DNA of 64,000 nt from Scilla litardierei (taxonomy: Eukaryota; Streptophyta; Magnoliopsida; Asparagales; Asparagaceae). Location: assembly GCA_030789695.1 (NCBI GenBank), contig CM061138.1, positions 15,324,214 through 15,388,213 on the forward strand. The letters are read 5' to 3'. Position numbers and translations under genes: made by a program. Below the pieces are notes generated by a model that saw nothing but the letters and a program-made list of their open reading frames with translations, was not told where the DNA came from and made no database searches. This document shows, piece after piece, positions 10,109 to 19,480 of this stretch (positions within the stretch are counted from its first letter, which is position 1; every line of letters begins with the position of its first letter).

Positions 10109-11262
10109 TGTTTCAGAGTGTTTTCTCACTACAAAGCGTTGACCGTGGAGAACCCGGTCAACGTGGTCAAGGGGCCCGCTTTGGGTCCCTCGGGGGGCTT
10201 CGAATCGGTGCAGAAGGGGCGAGGGGAAGCCTCGGCCCTGGTTGAGACGCTCGGCCTCGGGCAGACGTGCTCGGCCTTGGCTGGAAGGGGGACGAGGGGT
10301 AGCCTCAGTCGCCCGGGTAGATGCACGACCTACGAGTGGCGAGGGAGAGTCTCGGGCCCGATTAAGACGCTCGGCCTCGGTAGGACGTGCTCGGCCTCGG
10401 CAGGCTGACGGTGAGGGGAAGCCTCACTATCCAGTTGATCGAGTGGTCGGAGAGGGGCGAGGGGTAGCCTCGGCCCGTTGATCAGCTGTCCTCCTGCGTA
10501 GACAAGAACACTCGTCAGGGGGCCGGACCTTGGTTCCGGCCAAATCCCCTCCGATGCCTAAGTCAGATAGAGATCTGAGAAAGGGGGGCCCGGCGGAGAC
10601 GGTCCGACTCGTGAGGAGATCGTAACGGCGTCTCTCGGCGCGAGCGGGGGAGGAAGGAGATGAATTGGGGGAACTTGGTCGTTGATGGAGTACCTTAGGT
10701 TTTGTTACCTGAGATGCGGTCCCCTTGGATGATGCCCACCCTCCCCTCATATAGGTGACTCGTCCTGATCATGTGCCATGATGTGACATCATGGCCATCA
10801 TTCATGGGGACGTGCAAATGTGGGAAGTTTTGACCTCCACTAATTGCGCCCATCTTGATGAGGAGATGAGTGGCCATGATGGCTGGAGTGATGGACTTGG
10901 GCGGTTGCCATATTTGGCGGGCCTTGATGGCTGGTGAGCGATGGCCATTTAAGTCGGGCCATTAAGCTGAGCCATTAAGCCAAGCCATGATGGCTATAGA
11001 GTGAAGGCCATTTAAGTCGGGCCATTAAGCCGAGCCATGATGGCTAGAGAGTGATGGCCTTGGACGGTTGCCATATTTGGCGAATGTTTCCTTGACTTGG
11101 GCTCCGATTTCCTCCACTGTGGAAGTGGGCCTTCGTCATGTGTGGAGAAGCGCGGCCCGCCCGTGAGATCCTTGGGCCGAGGCCCCAAGGTCGTAGTAGT
11201 CTGGTTGACCAGTCGTAGTTGACTTGGCTCTTCCGGACCCGGCCAAACTAGTCCCGTTAACA
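10109..11262 (-). repeat. LTR of the Tat-like element (5' LTR in minus orientation)
   Basis: The longer, probably more complete LTR copy (1154 bp), followed on the right by the GAAGC duplication. Its outer border lies 365 bp upstream of the first WAT1-type start codon, while its own transcription would run leftward, away from that gene. Confidence 0.9.
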
Positions 11263-11267
11263 GAAGC

Positions 11268-11627
11268 TATGATCAATTTTGTAACGGAATTGAATATGCT
11301 TTTTTTTTATAAAAGTACATCCACTCCAATGTTGCTTTGCAAACTTTGCAGCCTACTTTTTGTATGATTGGAGTCCCTCGCCGTGCTTGTGGTGGATAAA
11401 TTAAGCAGAGGATCAAAAGTAAGAACACAATATGCACGATCAAATGCTGAATACTCAAAAGGACTACTTGCATGCTGCACTCTGATCTCATTCACATCAT
11501 AATATTCAAGCCCGAACACCGACATTTTCCACTGAAAAAAGGCATCGCCGTAAACATCGATCGACCGCGATATGCAATAACTTCCTGCAGTGAATATTAG
11601 AGCAAAGCTGCAAGTTAATTAGAACAT
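11268..11627 (+). promoter_or_regulatory. Upstream region of the first WAT1-type gene
   Basis: 360 bp between the gypsy insertion and the start codon. It has a TATAAAAG at 11308-11315, about 310 bp before the ATG, which could be a TATA box with a long leader; no stronger candidate is seen. The transposon insertion has cut off whatever lay further upstream. Inference only. Confidence 0.3.
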
Positions 11628-13196
11628 ATGCAGCAAGCGATGGGGAACAAGAGAGTCTACATGGCTGTAATCGTGATCAGAGCCATATACGCAGGCATGC
11701 AGGTCATCTCCAAGATGGCCTTCAATGGGGGCATGAGCACGTACGTGTTCGTTTTCTACCGGCAGGCTTTTGCCGCCCTCCTCCTGGCTCCCATCGCGCT
11801 GCTGCTTGAGAGGTGTGGTATGCTCGCCCGTTTCGTTTCTTGAAAGCTTCATGTAAATGCTTCCGAGCTTCTGTTTTTTTGCTCATCCTGCAGGAAATCA
11901 GCCCCGGCGCTGTCGCTCGCTCTCTGCTTCAAAATTTTCGCGCTTTCCTTGTTTGCGTAAGTATACGTTTGGCCGGGCTCTGATGCCAATTGCTGGGTTC
12001 TGTATTGATGAATTGCCCTTCTGTTAGGATCACTGGAGGTTTAACCCTGTACAATATTGCTCTCGACTACACTTCGCCAACGCTGGCATCAGCGTCAGTG
12101 AACACAATCCCTGTGGTCACGTTCGTCCTGGCTGTTCTACTGAGGTACTAGTAAACTAGAATACGTAACTAGTAAATTGACAAAAAAGGATAACAAATTC
12201 ATTGACAGGATGGAAACCGTCGATCCGAAGAGGCTCTCGGGGGCTGCGAAGGTCGCCGGAGTAGCACTCTGCGTGGCCGGCATCGCGACGATCGCCTTCT
12301 ACAAGGGACCATACGTCGAACCGCTGAACCACCACCGCCTCCTCGGCCACGGAACTCGCGGCGGCACCGAAGAGAGCGGCGCCAAGTCAATGAAGACATG
12401 GGTGTTGGGAACCTTCCTCATGATCATGTCCAATGCGCTATGGTGTTTTTGGATCATCCTTCAAGTATGCATATGCGTCCCTTTCAGGTGTTGGATGTTT
12501 TTTTGGTATATAAATTGATGCACGTACGCGCGGGACATCAAAAGCAGGGATCGCTGATGAGGGAGTATCCGTCGATGATTCTACTAAACACACTGCAGTG
12601 CTTCTTCAGTGCGATCCAGGCGTTCTTGGTGTCGCTGGCCTTCGAGAGGGACATCGGCAGGTGGAAGCTGGGGCTCGACGTTGGCCTCATCTCTGTGCTG
12701 TATTCGGTAACAACATAAAAACATCACGACTCAATTTGTTGTTATGCGAATTGCTGATATGATTCTTCACGCGACATGGGATCGCTGTCACGGGGGTCTC
12801 GTTTTACCTGCAGTCCTGGTGCATCAAGAAGAGAGGGCCCGTGTTCTTGGCCATGTCGACGCCGCTGACCCTCGCAATAACGGTTGCTATCTCGCTGTTC
12901 GTCTTGGGGGAGAGGGTCAATTTGCGAAGGTACGTCTATGTCTTTTTGTTACCCAGTCGGCAGCCAATAGGTTGGGCATGAAGCATGAACGATCATGTCG
13001 CCGTGATCGCTGCAGCATTCTAGGGGGAATTCTCATGGTGGGAGGCCTTTATTGCGTTCTGCTGGGAAAGAGCAAGGAGCTGCTGGAAACGAGCGAAGGA
13101 CGAGCGGCCAGCAGCACACAGAGTGTGCAAGATGGAGCTGTACGCGCAGGGGGGAGAGAAACTGAGCCCTCGCTTCAAAGGAGCCAAGCAGTCTAG
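11628..13196 (+). CDS. WAT1-related (nodulin MtN21/EamA-type) transporter, seven exons, one damaged splice site
   Basis: Exons 11628-11812, 11894-11956, 12028-12144, 12209-12464, 12548-12706, 12778-12929 and 13016-13196 give 1113 nt, 370 aa. Exon lengths 2, 3, 5 and 6 (63, 117, 159, 152) equal those of the minus-strand gene at 19481-22264, which supports the model. The protein has the family layout of about ten membrane helices in two EamA halves: RVYMAVIVIRAIYAGMQVI (helix 1), TLYNIALDYTSPTLASA, GAAKVAGVALCVAGI, then WCIKKRGPVFLAMSTPLT and ILGGILMVGGLYCVLLGK near the end. Members are membrane carriers; some export amino acids (UMAMIT) or auxin (WAT1), and the substrate here is unknown. All introns are GT-AG except intron 5 (12707-12777), which ends in AT. 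The next AG (exon start 12814) would drop 12 residues in frame. It may thus be a recent pseudogene or use that cryptic site. Confidence 0.85.
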
Positions 13197-13235
13197 GCCT
13201 CCAGTGTACGTGCGTGCATTACTCTGCCATTGGGT

Positions 13236-14060
13236 GAATGAGATTACAAACATACCCCTAAACGGTCAAAAAGTGTCTAGTAAAAAGTTACCGTTTGAGC
13301 CCAACGGCTAGTTACCAGTCGACTATATAGTACCTGTGCTAATCGACTGGGCAAGAGCTAGTCGACTAGTACATGAACACTGGTCAGCTAGTTCAGTTCA
13401 TATCAGAAAGCTGTTGTGCTATTTGTAATTACTGGTCGACCACAGTTCATGAACTAGTCGACTGCAGTGTAACCACTAGTCGACTACTCTATGAATACTG
13501 GTCGACTAGTTTTTTGATTCGGGCATGGCCATTGACCTAGACTATCATAGTCAATTAGGTATCTGTCTAGTCGACTAGTCAACCTTTGAAATGGGTTTTT
13601 GACTATTTAACAACTAGAAATGATTTTTACAACATTTTAAAAAAATTTAATAAAGTGTTCCTAAGTTTGTGTGAGCTTTAACAAAGACTTTAAAATCCTT
13701 ACAAAGACAAAAATGAAAATTACTTAAAAAATAATCATGCTCTTGAAGCTCCTTGGATGCAATCCTTGAAAAATATTAATCTTGGTTCCTTTAAACTTCC
13801 TTGCTTTTCAAGTTTGTTATCATATACACATCTACTCTCATGAAGTCATTAGTACCCAATATGTTTGCTCATCATCATAACTGTCATGAGGTAACTCAAT
13901 ATTTAACATTCTCCTCCTTTTTGATGATGACAAACATATAACATATAAATCATGAAATGAATGCATGTGTGTATCAATCAACATTGTCCCCAAATACATA
14001 TTTTGTATCACTCATCTTCACCTCCCTTGGCATTATCAAAAAAAAAGGATGGAAATAAAA
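13236..14060 (-). mobile_element. 3' remnant of a SIRE/Angela-type copia element (copy 1)
   Basis: Read on the minus strand: internal 3' end with 'gataatgccaaggga', then 'tttgtcatcatcaaaaagga' and a purine tract, then an LTR starting TGTTAAATATTGAG at 13908 and running to 13236, where it is truncated. Many gtcgactagt palindromes lie at 13315-13580. It is homologous to the LTRs at 51946 and 55972. No coding region remains. Confidence 0.8.
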
Positions 14061-15683
14061 CGTATGCAAAAAATTTCTCCTTATTAGCAAATAAATCTAG
14101 TGACTCAATATTCAAAAATCTTTCTTCCCCTAAAGTGCTATCCGTTTGGCATATCCAAGAGGGAAGCGTACATGCACAGAGAGGAGACACAAACTGAGCA
14201 TTCGAGTTGAGCAGTGCTGAAGGCACCGCAAAATTGCGATACGTTTCACTGTTCAATTCCAAATTAAGTAAATTGTGTTAACTCAATTGTCCCATCACAC
14301 ACCATCTCACTTATTTCGGGAAATATTAAGAATTGAATAGTGAAATGCACCGCTGTTATGCGGTGCATTTAGCCCTTCTCTTCGAGTTACTCAACTCGAA
14401 GAAATCAATCAATCTAGGTCTCTTCTCTGACGTACAGAAATGCCTCGTTCTCTTATGGGTAAAGCTGAATTCATTGGATCAACAAGTATTGGTTCAATAG
14501 ACTTGTTATGGTATGAAATACGAGAATACTCTAGCATAGTGGCACATGTTAAATAGTTTTTCACATGTAGCAAATGAAAAGCCTCTTTAAAATAATTAAA
14601 CTATGTAACATGTGTTCCATATGCCTAATATATTGAAAGAGCTTGCATATATATGCATATGTTTTCATCTTATAAAAGGTGAGATAGTTTCTCTTTTAAA
14701 AGACAGAGTTGGGTGTTTGGTCTGGGCCACACCTTAAACCCCATTTATCAGACTCGGAATTAATAAAAGCGAGTGCAAAAACTTAAATACCAAAGGAATG
14801 CCAAGCGCTTTGGTGCTCGTCCTAGTGGTTGAATCATCCGGCTGTCTCAGTGGAGGCATGCTTCTTGCTTTCCGATGGATAAAAAAGGGAAGCCCATGAA
14901 AAAAAGCACTGGTTTCTACGACCAGAGGACTTGATGAGAAAGCCTACTTCAGGACGGGTGTACCCGTGTTCCACGACTCATGCATGTTTCCTGCTTTCCA
15001 ATATATATGAGTTCAGGTTCAAATTTTCTCAACGCATGTAAGCAAACGGCTTGGTTTTGGATTTTTCCAAAGAATTTGAAATATTTCTTTAACTAGATCC
15101 AACATAAATCCGAATAATTCTTGAGAGATTTTTCGTGCTCTAAATTTATTCGTTCCCTAAAATTCTGTTGCGAGATCGAAACATTTAGGATTTTTTGTGC
15201 CTTAAAATTGTTCAAAAGAAACTTAACACGAGTCAAATCATTCTGCAGTAGGTAACTATAAGTAATAATTTTTTTAAGGAATTCAAATGACTTGCAATGG
15301 CATGTAGGTGCATTGGATCCCCTAACTACTTATTTGAAGTCATTGATGCTACAATTTGCACCCAAAAAGGGAAGTAAATACCACTCATGTCCCTTTTTTC
15401 ATATGTACTAGTACCGATACATTCTTCGATATTCTTCTCTTTTCACATATGGTAAGTTGTGTATACAAGTCTCTGGACAAAAACAAATCTTATAGTGAAG
15501 TGTCAAAACCCAGTCCAAAAAAAAAAAAAAAACCCAGTTCATTTATGTTAAGAGAGGAGGAAAATAAAGGGAAAAGAAGAAGAAAGAAAATCCTAGCTGC
15601 CATCTAAATTTAAATCTATGATTTCTACCAGAAACACAAAAAGGGAAAGAATCGCTTGGAAATGATCTCAAAGGCTGTATTCC
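14061..15683. other. Non-coding middle of duplication copy 1
   Basis: AT-rich sequence repeated at about 16831-19480. It contains 'aaaaaagcactggtttctacgacc' and 'gacgggtgtacccgtgttccacgac' motifs (14890-14990) also found in copy 2. No coding evidence. Confidence 0.6.
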
Positions 15684-15885
15684 TTACACTGAAGGGGTTT
15701 CATTGTCTTTAACATGAGACCCCTCTTGAAGCTCTGCACCATCTTCTTGCAAGCCAGCCTTTTCGGGCACTACCACGACCTCGATGGTCTCGTTCGCAGG
15801 CAGCTCCGCCATTGCCGCGGCCTCTCTCCCCTTCCCCCACAGCACCACGTACAGCCCAACCACAATCAGTACTGCCCCAACTATG
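15684..15885 (-). pseudogene. Duplicated last exon of the minus-strand WAT1-type gene
   Basis: 202 bp that match the last exon at 19481-19682 almost base for base, with the same stop codon (complement of 15684-15686), an acceptor-like CGCAG on the gene side and an uninterrupted frame (GLYVVLWGKGREAA). Nothing of the other six exons is here, and the flank beyond 15903 is a copia LTR, so it cannot make a transporter. It arose with the tandem duplication. Confidence 0.85.
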
Positions 15886-15924
15886 CTGCGGTTTACAATT
15901 TCAACGTCTGAATTTTTTTCTTCC

Positions 15925-16830
15925 CCTCAAAATGGCTGATCATATGAGCCTGGAGTAATAATGCTTGAACAACCCTCAATTTATACAACCAAATCAGGGT
16001 CAAAACAGATTACAAACATACCCCTAAACGGTCAAAAAGTGTCTAGTAAAAAGTTGCCGTTTGAGCCCAACGGCTAGTTACTATTCGACTATATAGTACC
16101 TGTGCTAATCGACTGGGCAAGAGCTAGTCGACTAGTACAAGAACACTGGTCGACTAGTTCAGTTCATATCAGAAAGCTGTTGTGCTATTTGTAAATAATG
16201 GTCAACCACAGTTCATGAACTAGTCGACAGCAGTGTAACCACTAGTCGATTACCGGTCGACTAGTTTTTTGATTCGGGCATGGCCATTGACCTAGACTAT
16301 CCCAGTCCATTAGGTATCTGTCTAGTCGACTAGTCAAGCTTTGAAAGGTGGTTTTGATCTATTTAACAACTAGAAATGATTTTTAAAACATTTTAAAAAA
16401 TTTATAAAGTGTTCCTAAGTTTGTGTGAGCTTTAACAAAGACTTTAACATCCTTACCAAGACAAAAATGAAATTACTTAAAAAATAATCATGCTTTTGAA
16501 GCTCCTTGATGCAATCCTTGAAAATATTAATCTTCGTCTTGGTTCCTTTGGTCTCCACGGTCTTTATTGACTACACACTTCCTTGCTTTTCAAGTTTGTT
16601 ATCATATACACATCTACTCTCATGAAGTCATTAGTACCGAATATGTGTGCTCATCATCATAACTATCATGAGTTAACTCAATATTTAACATTCTCCTCCT
16701 TTTTGATGATGACAAACATATAACATATAAATCATGAAATGAATACAGGTGTGTATCAATCAACATTGTCCCCAAATTCATATTTTGTATCACTCATCTT
16801 TACCTCCCTTGGCATTATCAAAAAAAAGGA
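15925..16830 (-). mobile_element. 3' remnant of a SIRE/Angela-type copia element (copy 2)
   Basis: Second copy of the minus-strand LTR and internal 3' end. The LTR starts TGTTAAAT at 16690 (minus) and extends to about 15925, further than copy 1, so the copy 1 truncation at 13236 is a secondary break. Purine tract and 'tttgtcatcatcaaaaagga' lie at 16691-16720. The gtcgactag palindromes are at 16085-16335. Confidence 0.8.
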
Positions 16831-18282
16831 ACATATGCAAAAAATTTCTCCTTATTAATTAGCAAATAAATATAGTGACTCAATATTCAAAAATCTTTCT
16901 TCTCCTAAAGTGCCATTCTATCCGCTTGGCATATCCAAGAGGGAAGCGTACATGCACAGAGAGGAGACACAAACTGAGCATTCGAGTTACTTAACTCGAA
17001 GAAATCAATCAATCTAGGTCTCTTCTCTGACGTACAGACATGCCTCATTCTCTTATGGGTAATGCTGAATTCATTGGATCAACAAACATTGGTTCAATAG
17101 ACTTGTTATGGCATGAAATACGAGAATACTCTAGCATAGTGGCACATGTTAAATAGTTTTTCACATGTAACAAATGAAAAGCCTCTTTAAAATAATTAAA
17201 CTATGTAACATGTGTTCCATATGCCTAATATGCATGTGTTTTCATCTTATAAAAGGTGAGATAGTTTCTCTTTGAACAGACAGAGTTGGGTGTTTGGTCT
17301 GGGCCACACCTTAACCGCATTTATCAGACTCGGAATTAATAAAAGCGAGTGCGAAAACTTAAATACCAAACGAAGGCCAAGCGCTTTGGTGCTCGTCCTA
17401 GTGTTTGAATCATCTGGCTGTCTCAGTGGAGGTCTGGGTTCGAATCCCACTACCACAATATCCCCTTTTAATTTTCTTTATTTTCCAGCTTTTAGGGCTT
17501 GATGGATACATGGCTTCTCCGTGTGCGGGGTTAAGTGACCAGGGCGGGTGTACCCGTGTTCCACGACACATGCTTCTTGCTTTCCGATGGATAAAAAAGG
17601 AAAGCCCATGAAAAAAAGCACTGGTTTCTACGACCTGAGGGCTTGATGAAAAAGCCTACTTCAGGACGGGTGTACCCGTGTTTCACGACTCATGTTTCCT
17701 GCTTTCCAATATAAAAAAAAAAGAAAAGCCCATGAAAAAAGCACTGGTTTCTACGACCTGAGAGCTTGATGAGAAAGTCTACTCGATGAACTCCTTTGGT
17801 GCTTGTGGATAGCCTATGAAGTGGTGGATTTACCATAGTGTCATTGTCACCATCGTCATCCTAGAGGTGAAATTGTTGTAGCAGCTACCAAATTACTCAC
17901 CGTGCACAACTGGCCAAAGAAAAACTCTCTTAAAGATGAAGCTTGAATGCATGCAGTGTTTAGCCCAGCATCTCTATCTAATCTTGCAATTTTCTATTAT
18001 TTTTATATGAAGGCTGGAGCTACATAGATGAAAGCCGTGCAAAGTGCAAACATAGCGAAAAAAAAACCATTAAACTGAAAGCAAATATGTTGAGATATAA
18101 GATATCCCCGATCAAATTTTTTAACTTAAAAGACAAGGAAAGCATCCAATCTCACCTAAGTTTTTCATTTCAAACAGAATCAAAATGATAAGTTTTCGAT
18201 TTGCTGTCTCCGCTAATTATCTTGTCATCCACGTACAACAAAACCAGCACATGTATATTCGGTTCTAATTTTACAAATTGGG
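16831..18282. other. Non-coding middle of duplication copy 2, with tRNA-like box and 120-bp repeats
   Basis: Homologous to copy 1 as far as about 17760. At 17440-17452 'gggttcgaatccc' matches a Pol III B box, preceded by 'ggctgtctcagtggaggtc', so a decayed tRNA-derived SINE is possible; no cloverleaf can be drawn. From 17500 to 17790 a unit of about 120 bp (gggtgtacccgtg ... gcactggtttctacgacctga) is repeated two to three times. 17790-18282 shows nothing recognisable. Confidence 0.5.
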
Positions 18283-18447
18283 ATTAATGTAGAAAATATG
18301 ACAACTGATCCATTGGATCAGGTGCAAGACACAAAAAGGTGAGACCCAACGAGTACAAGCTCATGTGGGGACTTGTATTTTCCACTTTTTTTGTGTCTTA
18401 GCACCTGATCCATTGGATCAGGTGCCACCTTTTCTACATTAAATCCT
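18283..18447. mobile_element. Small MITE-like inverted repeat
   Basis: The left arm (attaatgtagaaaa ... ctgatccattggatcaggtgc ... agacacaaaaa) is repeated in inverse at the right end (tttttgtgtcttagcacctgatccattggatcag ... ttctacattaa). This forms an imperfect hairpin of about 165 bp. Non-coding; too short for a transposase. Confidence 0.7.
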
Positions 18448-18605
18448 TACAAATTAACAAACTAGAATCTGATTCGGAAACTTTGTAAAATTTGACTTTG
18501 CAGTGTTTGTAAAATTTGGTATCATGGAAATTTGAAATTAAATTGGGTCTACACTGAACTTGGTGTGTTGCTTACTGTTGTGCTGCAGTTTGAAAATTAT
18601 TCTCG

Positions 18606-18888
18606 TACATACCAAATTACTCACCGCGCACAACTCGCTAAACAAAATTACTCCACGCACATATCAAATTACTCACCGCGCGCAACTCGCTAAACAAAAT
18701 TACTCCACGCACATATCAAATTTCTTACCGCGCACAACGGCCAACAAATTACTCAACGCACATAATTCGCCAAACAAAATTACTTCGTGCACATACCAAT
18801 TACTCACCGCACACAAAGGCCACAAAATTACTCAAAGCGTACAACTAGCCAAACGAAATTACTCCGTGCACATACCAACTTACTAATC
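18606..18888. repeat. Tandem repeat, unit about 52 bp
   Basis: Five decaying copies of 'acataccaaattactcaccg cgcacaactcgctaaacaaa attactccacgc'. The copies are close to 52 bp and become more divergent to the right. It lies within the region that sets duplication copy 2 apart from copy 1. Confidence 0.75.
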
Positions 18889-19480
18889 TCGCACATCCCA
18901 TCATTTTTTGCTCAACATAAACATCTATAAGTTCAGGTTCAAAATTTCTCAACGCATGTAAGCAAACGGCTTGGTTTTGGATTTATTCGTTACCTAAAAT
19001 TCTGTTGCGAGATCAAAAGATTTAGGATTTTTTGTGCCTTAAAATTGTTCAAAAGAAACGTAAGATCATTCTGTAGTAAGTATACGTAATAATTTTTTTT
19101 AGGAATTAAAATGACTTGCAATGGCAGGTAGGTGCACTGGATCCCCTAACTACTTATTTGAAGTCATTGATGATATAATTTGCACCCAAAAAAGGAAGTA
19201 AATACCACTCATGTCCCTTTTTTCATATGTACTAGTACCAATACATTCTTCGATTTTCTTCTCTTTTCACATATGGTAAGTTGTATACAAGTCTTTGGAC
19301 AAAAACAAATCTTATAGTGAAGTGTCAAAACCCAGTTCATTATGTTAAGAAAGGAGGAAAATAAAGGGAAAAGAAGAAGAAAGAAAATCCTAGCTACCAT
19401 CTAAATTTAAATCTATGATTTCTACCAGAACCACCAAAAGGGAAAGAATCGCTTGGAAATGATCTCAAAGGCTGTATTCC
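18889..19480. other. 3' flank of the minus-strand WAT1-type gene
   Basis: From 18930 the sequence matches 15010-15683 of duplication copy 1. It has the likely 3' UTR of the gene and AT-rich flank; no other gene is seen. Confidence 0.55.

Larger units (their letters stand above)
4596..11262 (-). mobile_element. Complete non-autonomous Tat-like Ty3-gypsy element (GC-rich)
   Basis: Two long direct repeats (4596-5588 and 10109-11262) with TG...CA ends enclose 4.5 kb. The 5-bp duplication GAAGC sits at 4591-4595 and 11263-11267, so both borders are certain. Orientation is minus: reading from the right LTR, a TGGCGCC primer site follows its end (10089-10106), and a purine tract (complement of 5589-5603, gaagatgggggca) precedes the left LTR. 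The interior has no recognisable gag, protease, RT or integrase, so it must move with enzymes from another element. TGGCGCC primer sites and internal tandem arrays are known from the Tat/Athila group; that placement is inferred. Confidence 0.9.
13236..15903. repeat. First copy of a tandem segmental duplication
   Basis: This block recurs at about 16009-19700 in the same order and orientation: a copia 3' LTR fragment, a middle stretch (shared 'gcacatgttaaatagtttttcacatg' and 'cagagttgggtgtttggtc' segments), then the tail of the minus-strand WAT1-type gene. Copy 1 starts 40 bp after the stop codon of the first WAT1-type gene. It ends about 18 bp beyond the last-exon copy, where homology with the intact gene stops. 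Confidence 0.8.

Noticed and set aside
17380..17460. tRNA gene suggested by GGTTCGAATCCC
   Set aside because: Only the T-arm box fits; acceptor and anticodon stems do not pair, and the duplicated copy at about 14820 has lost the box. At most SINE debris.
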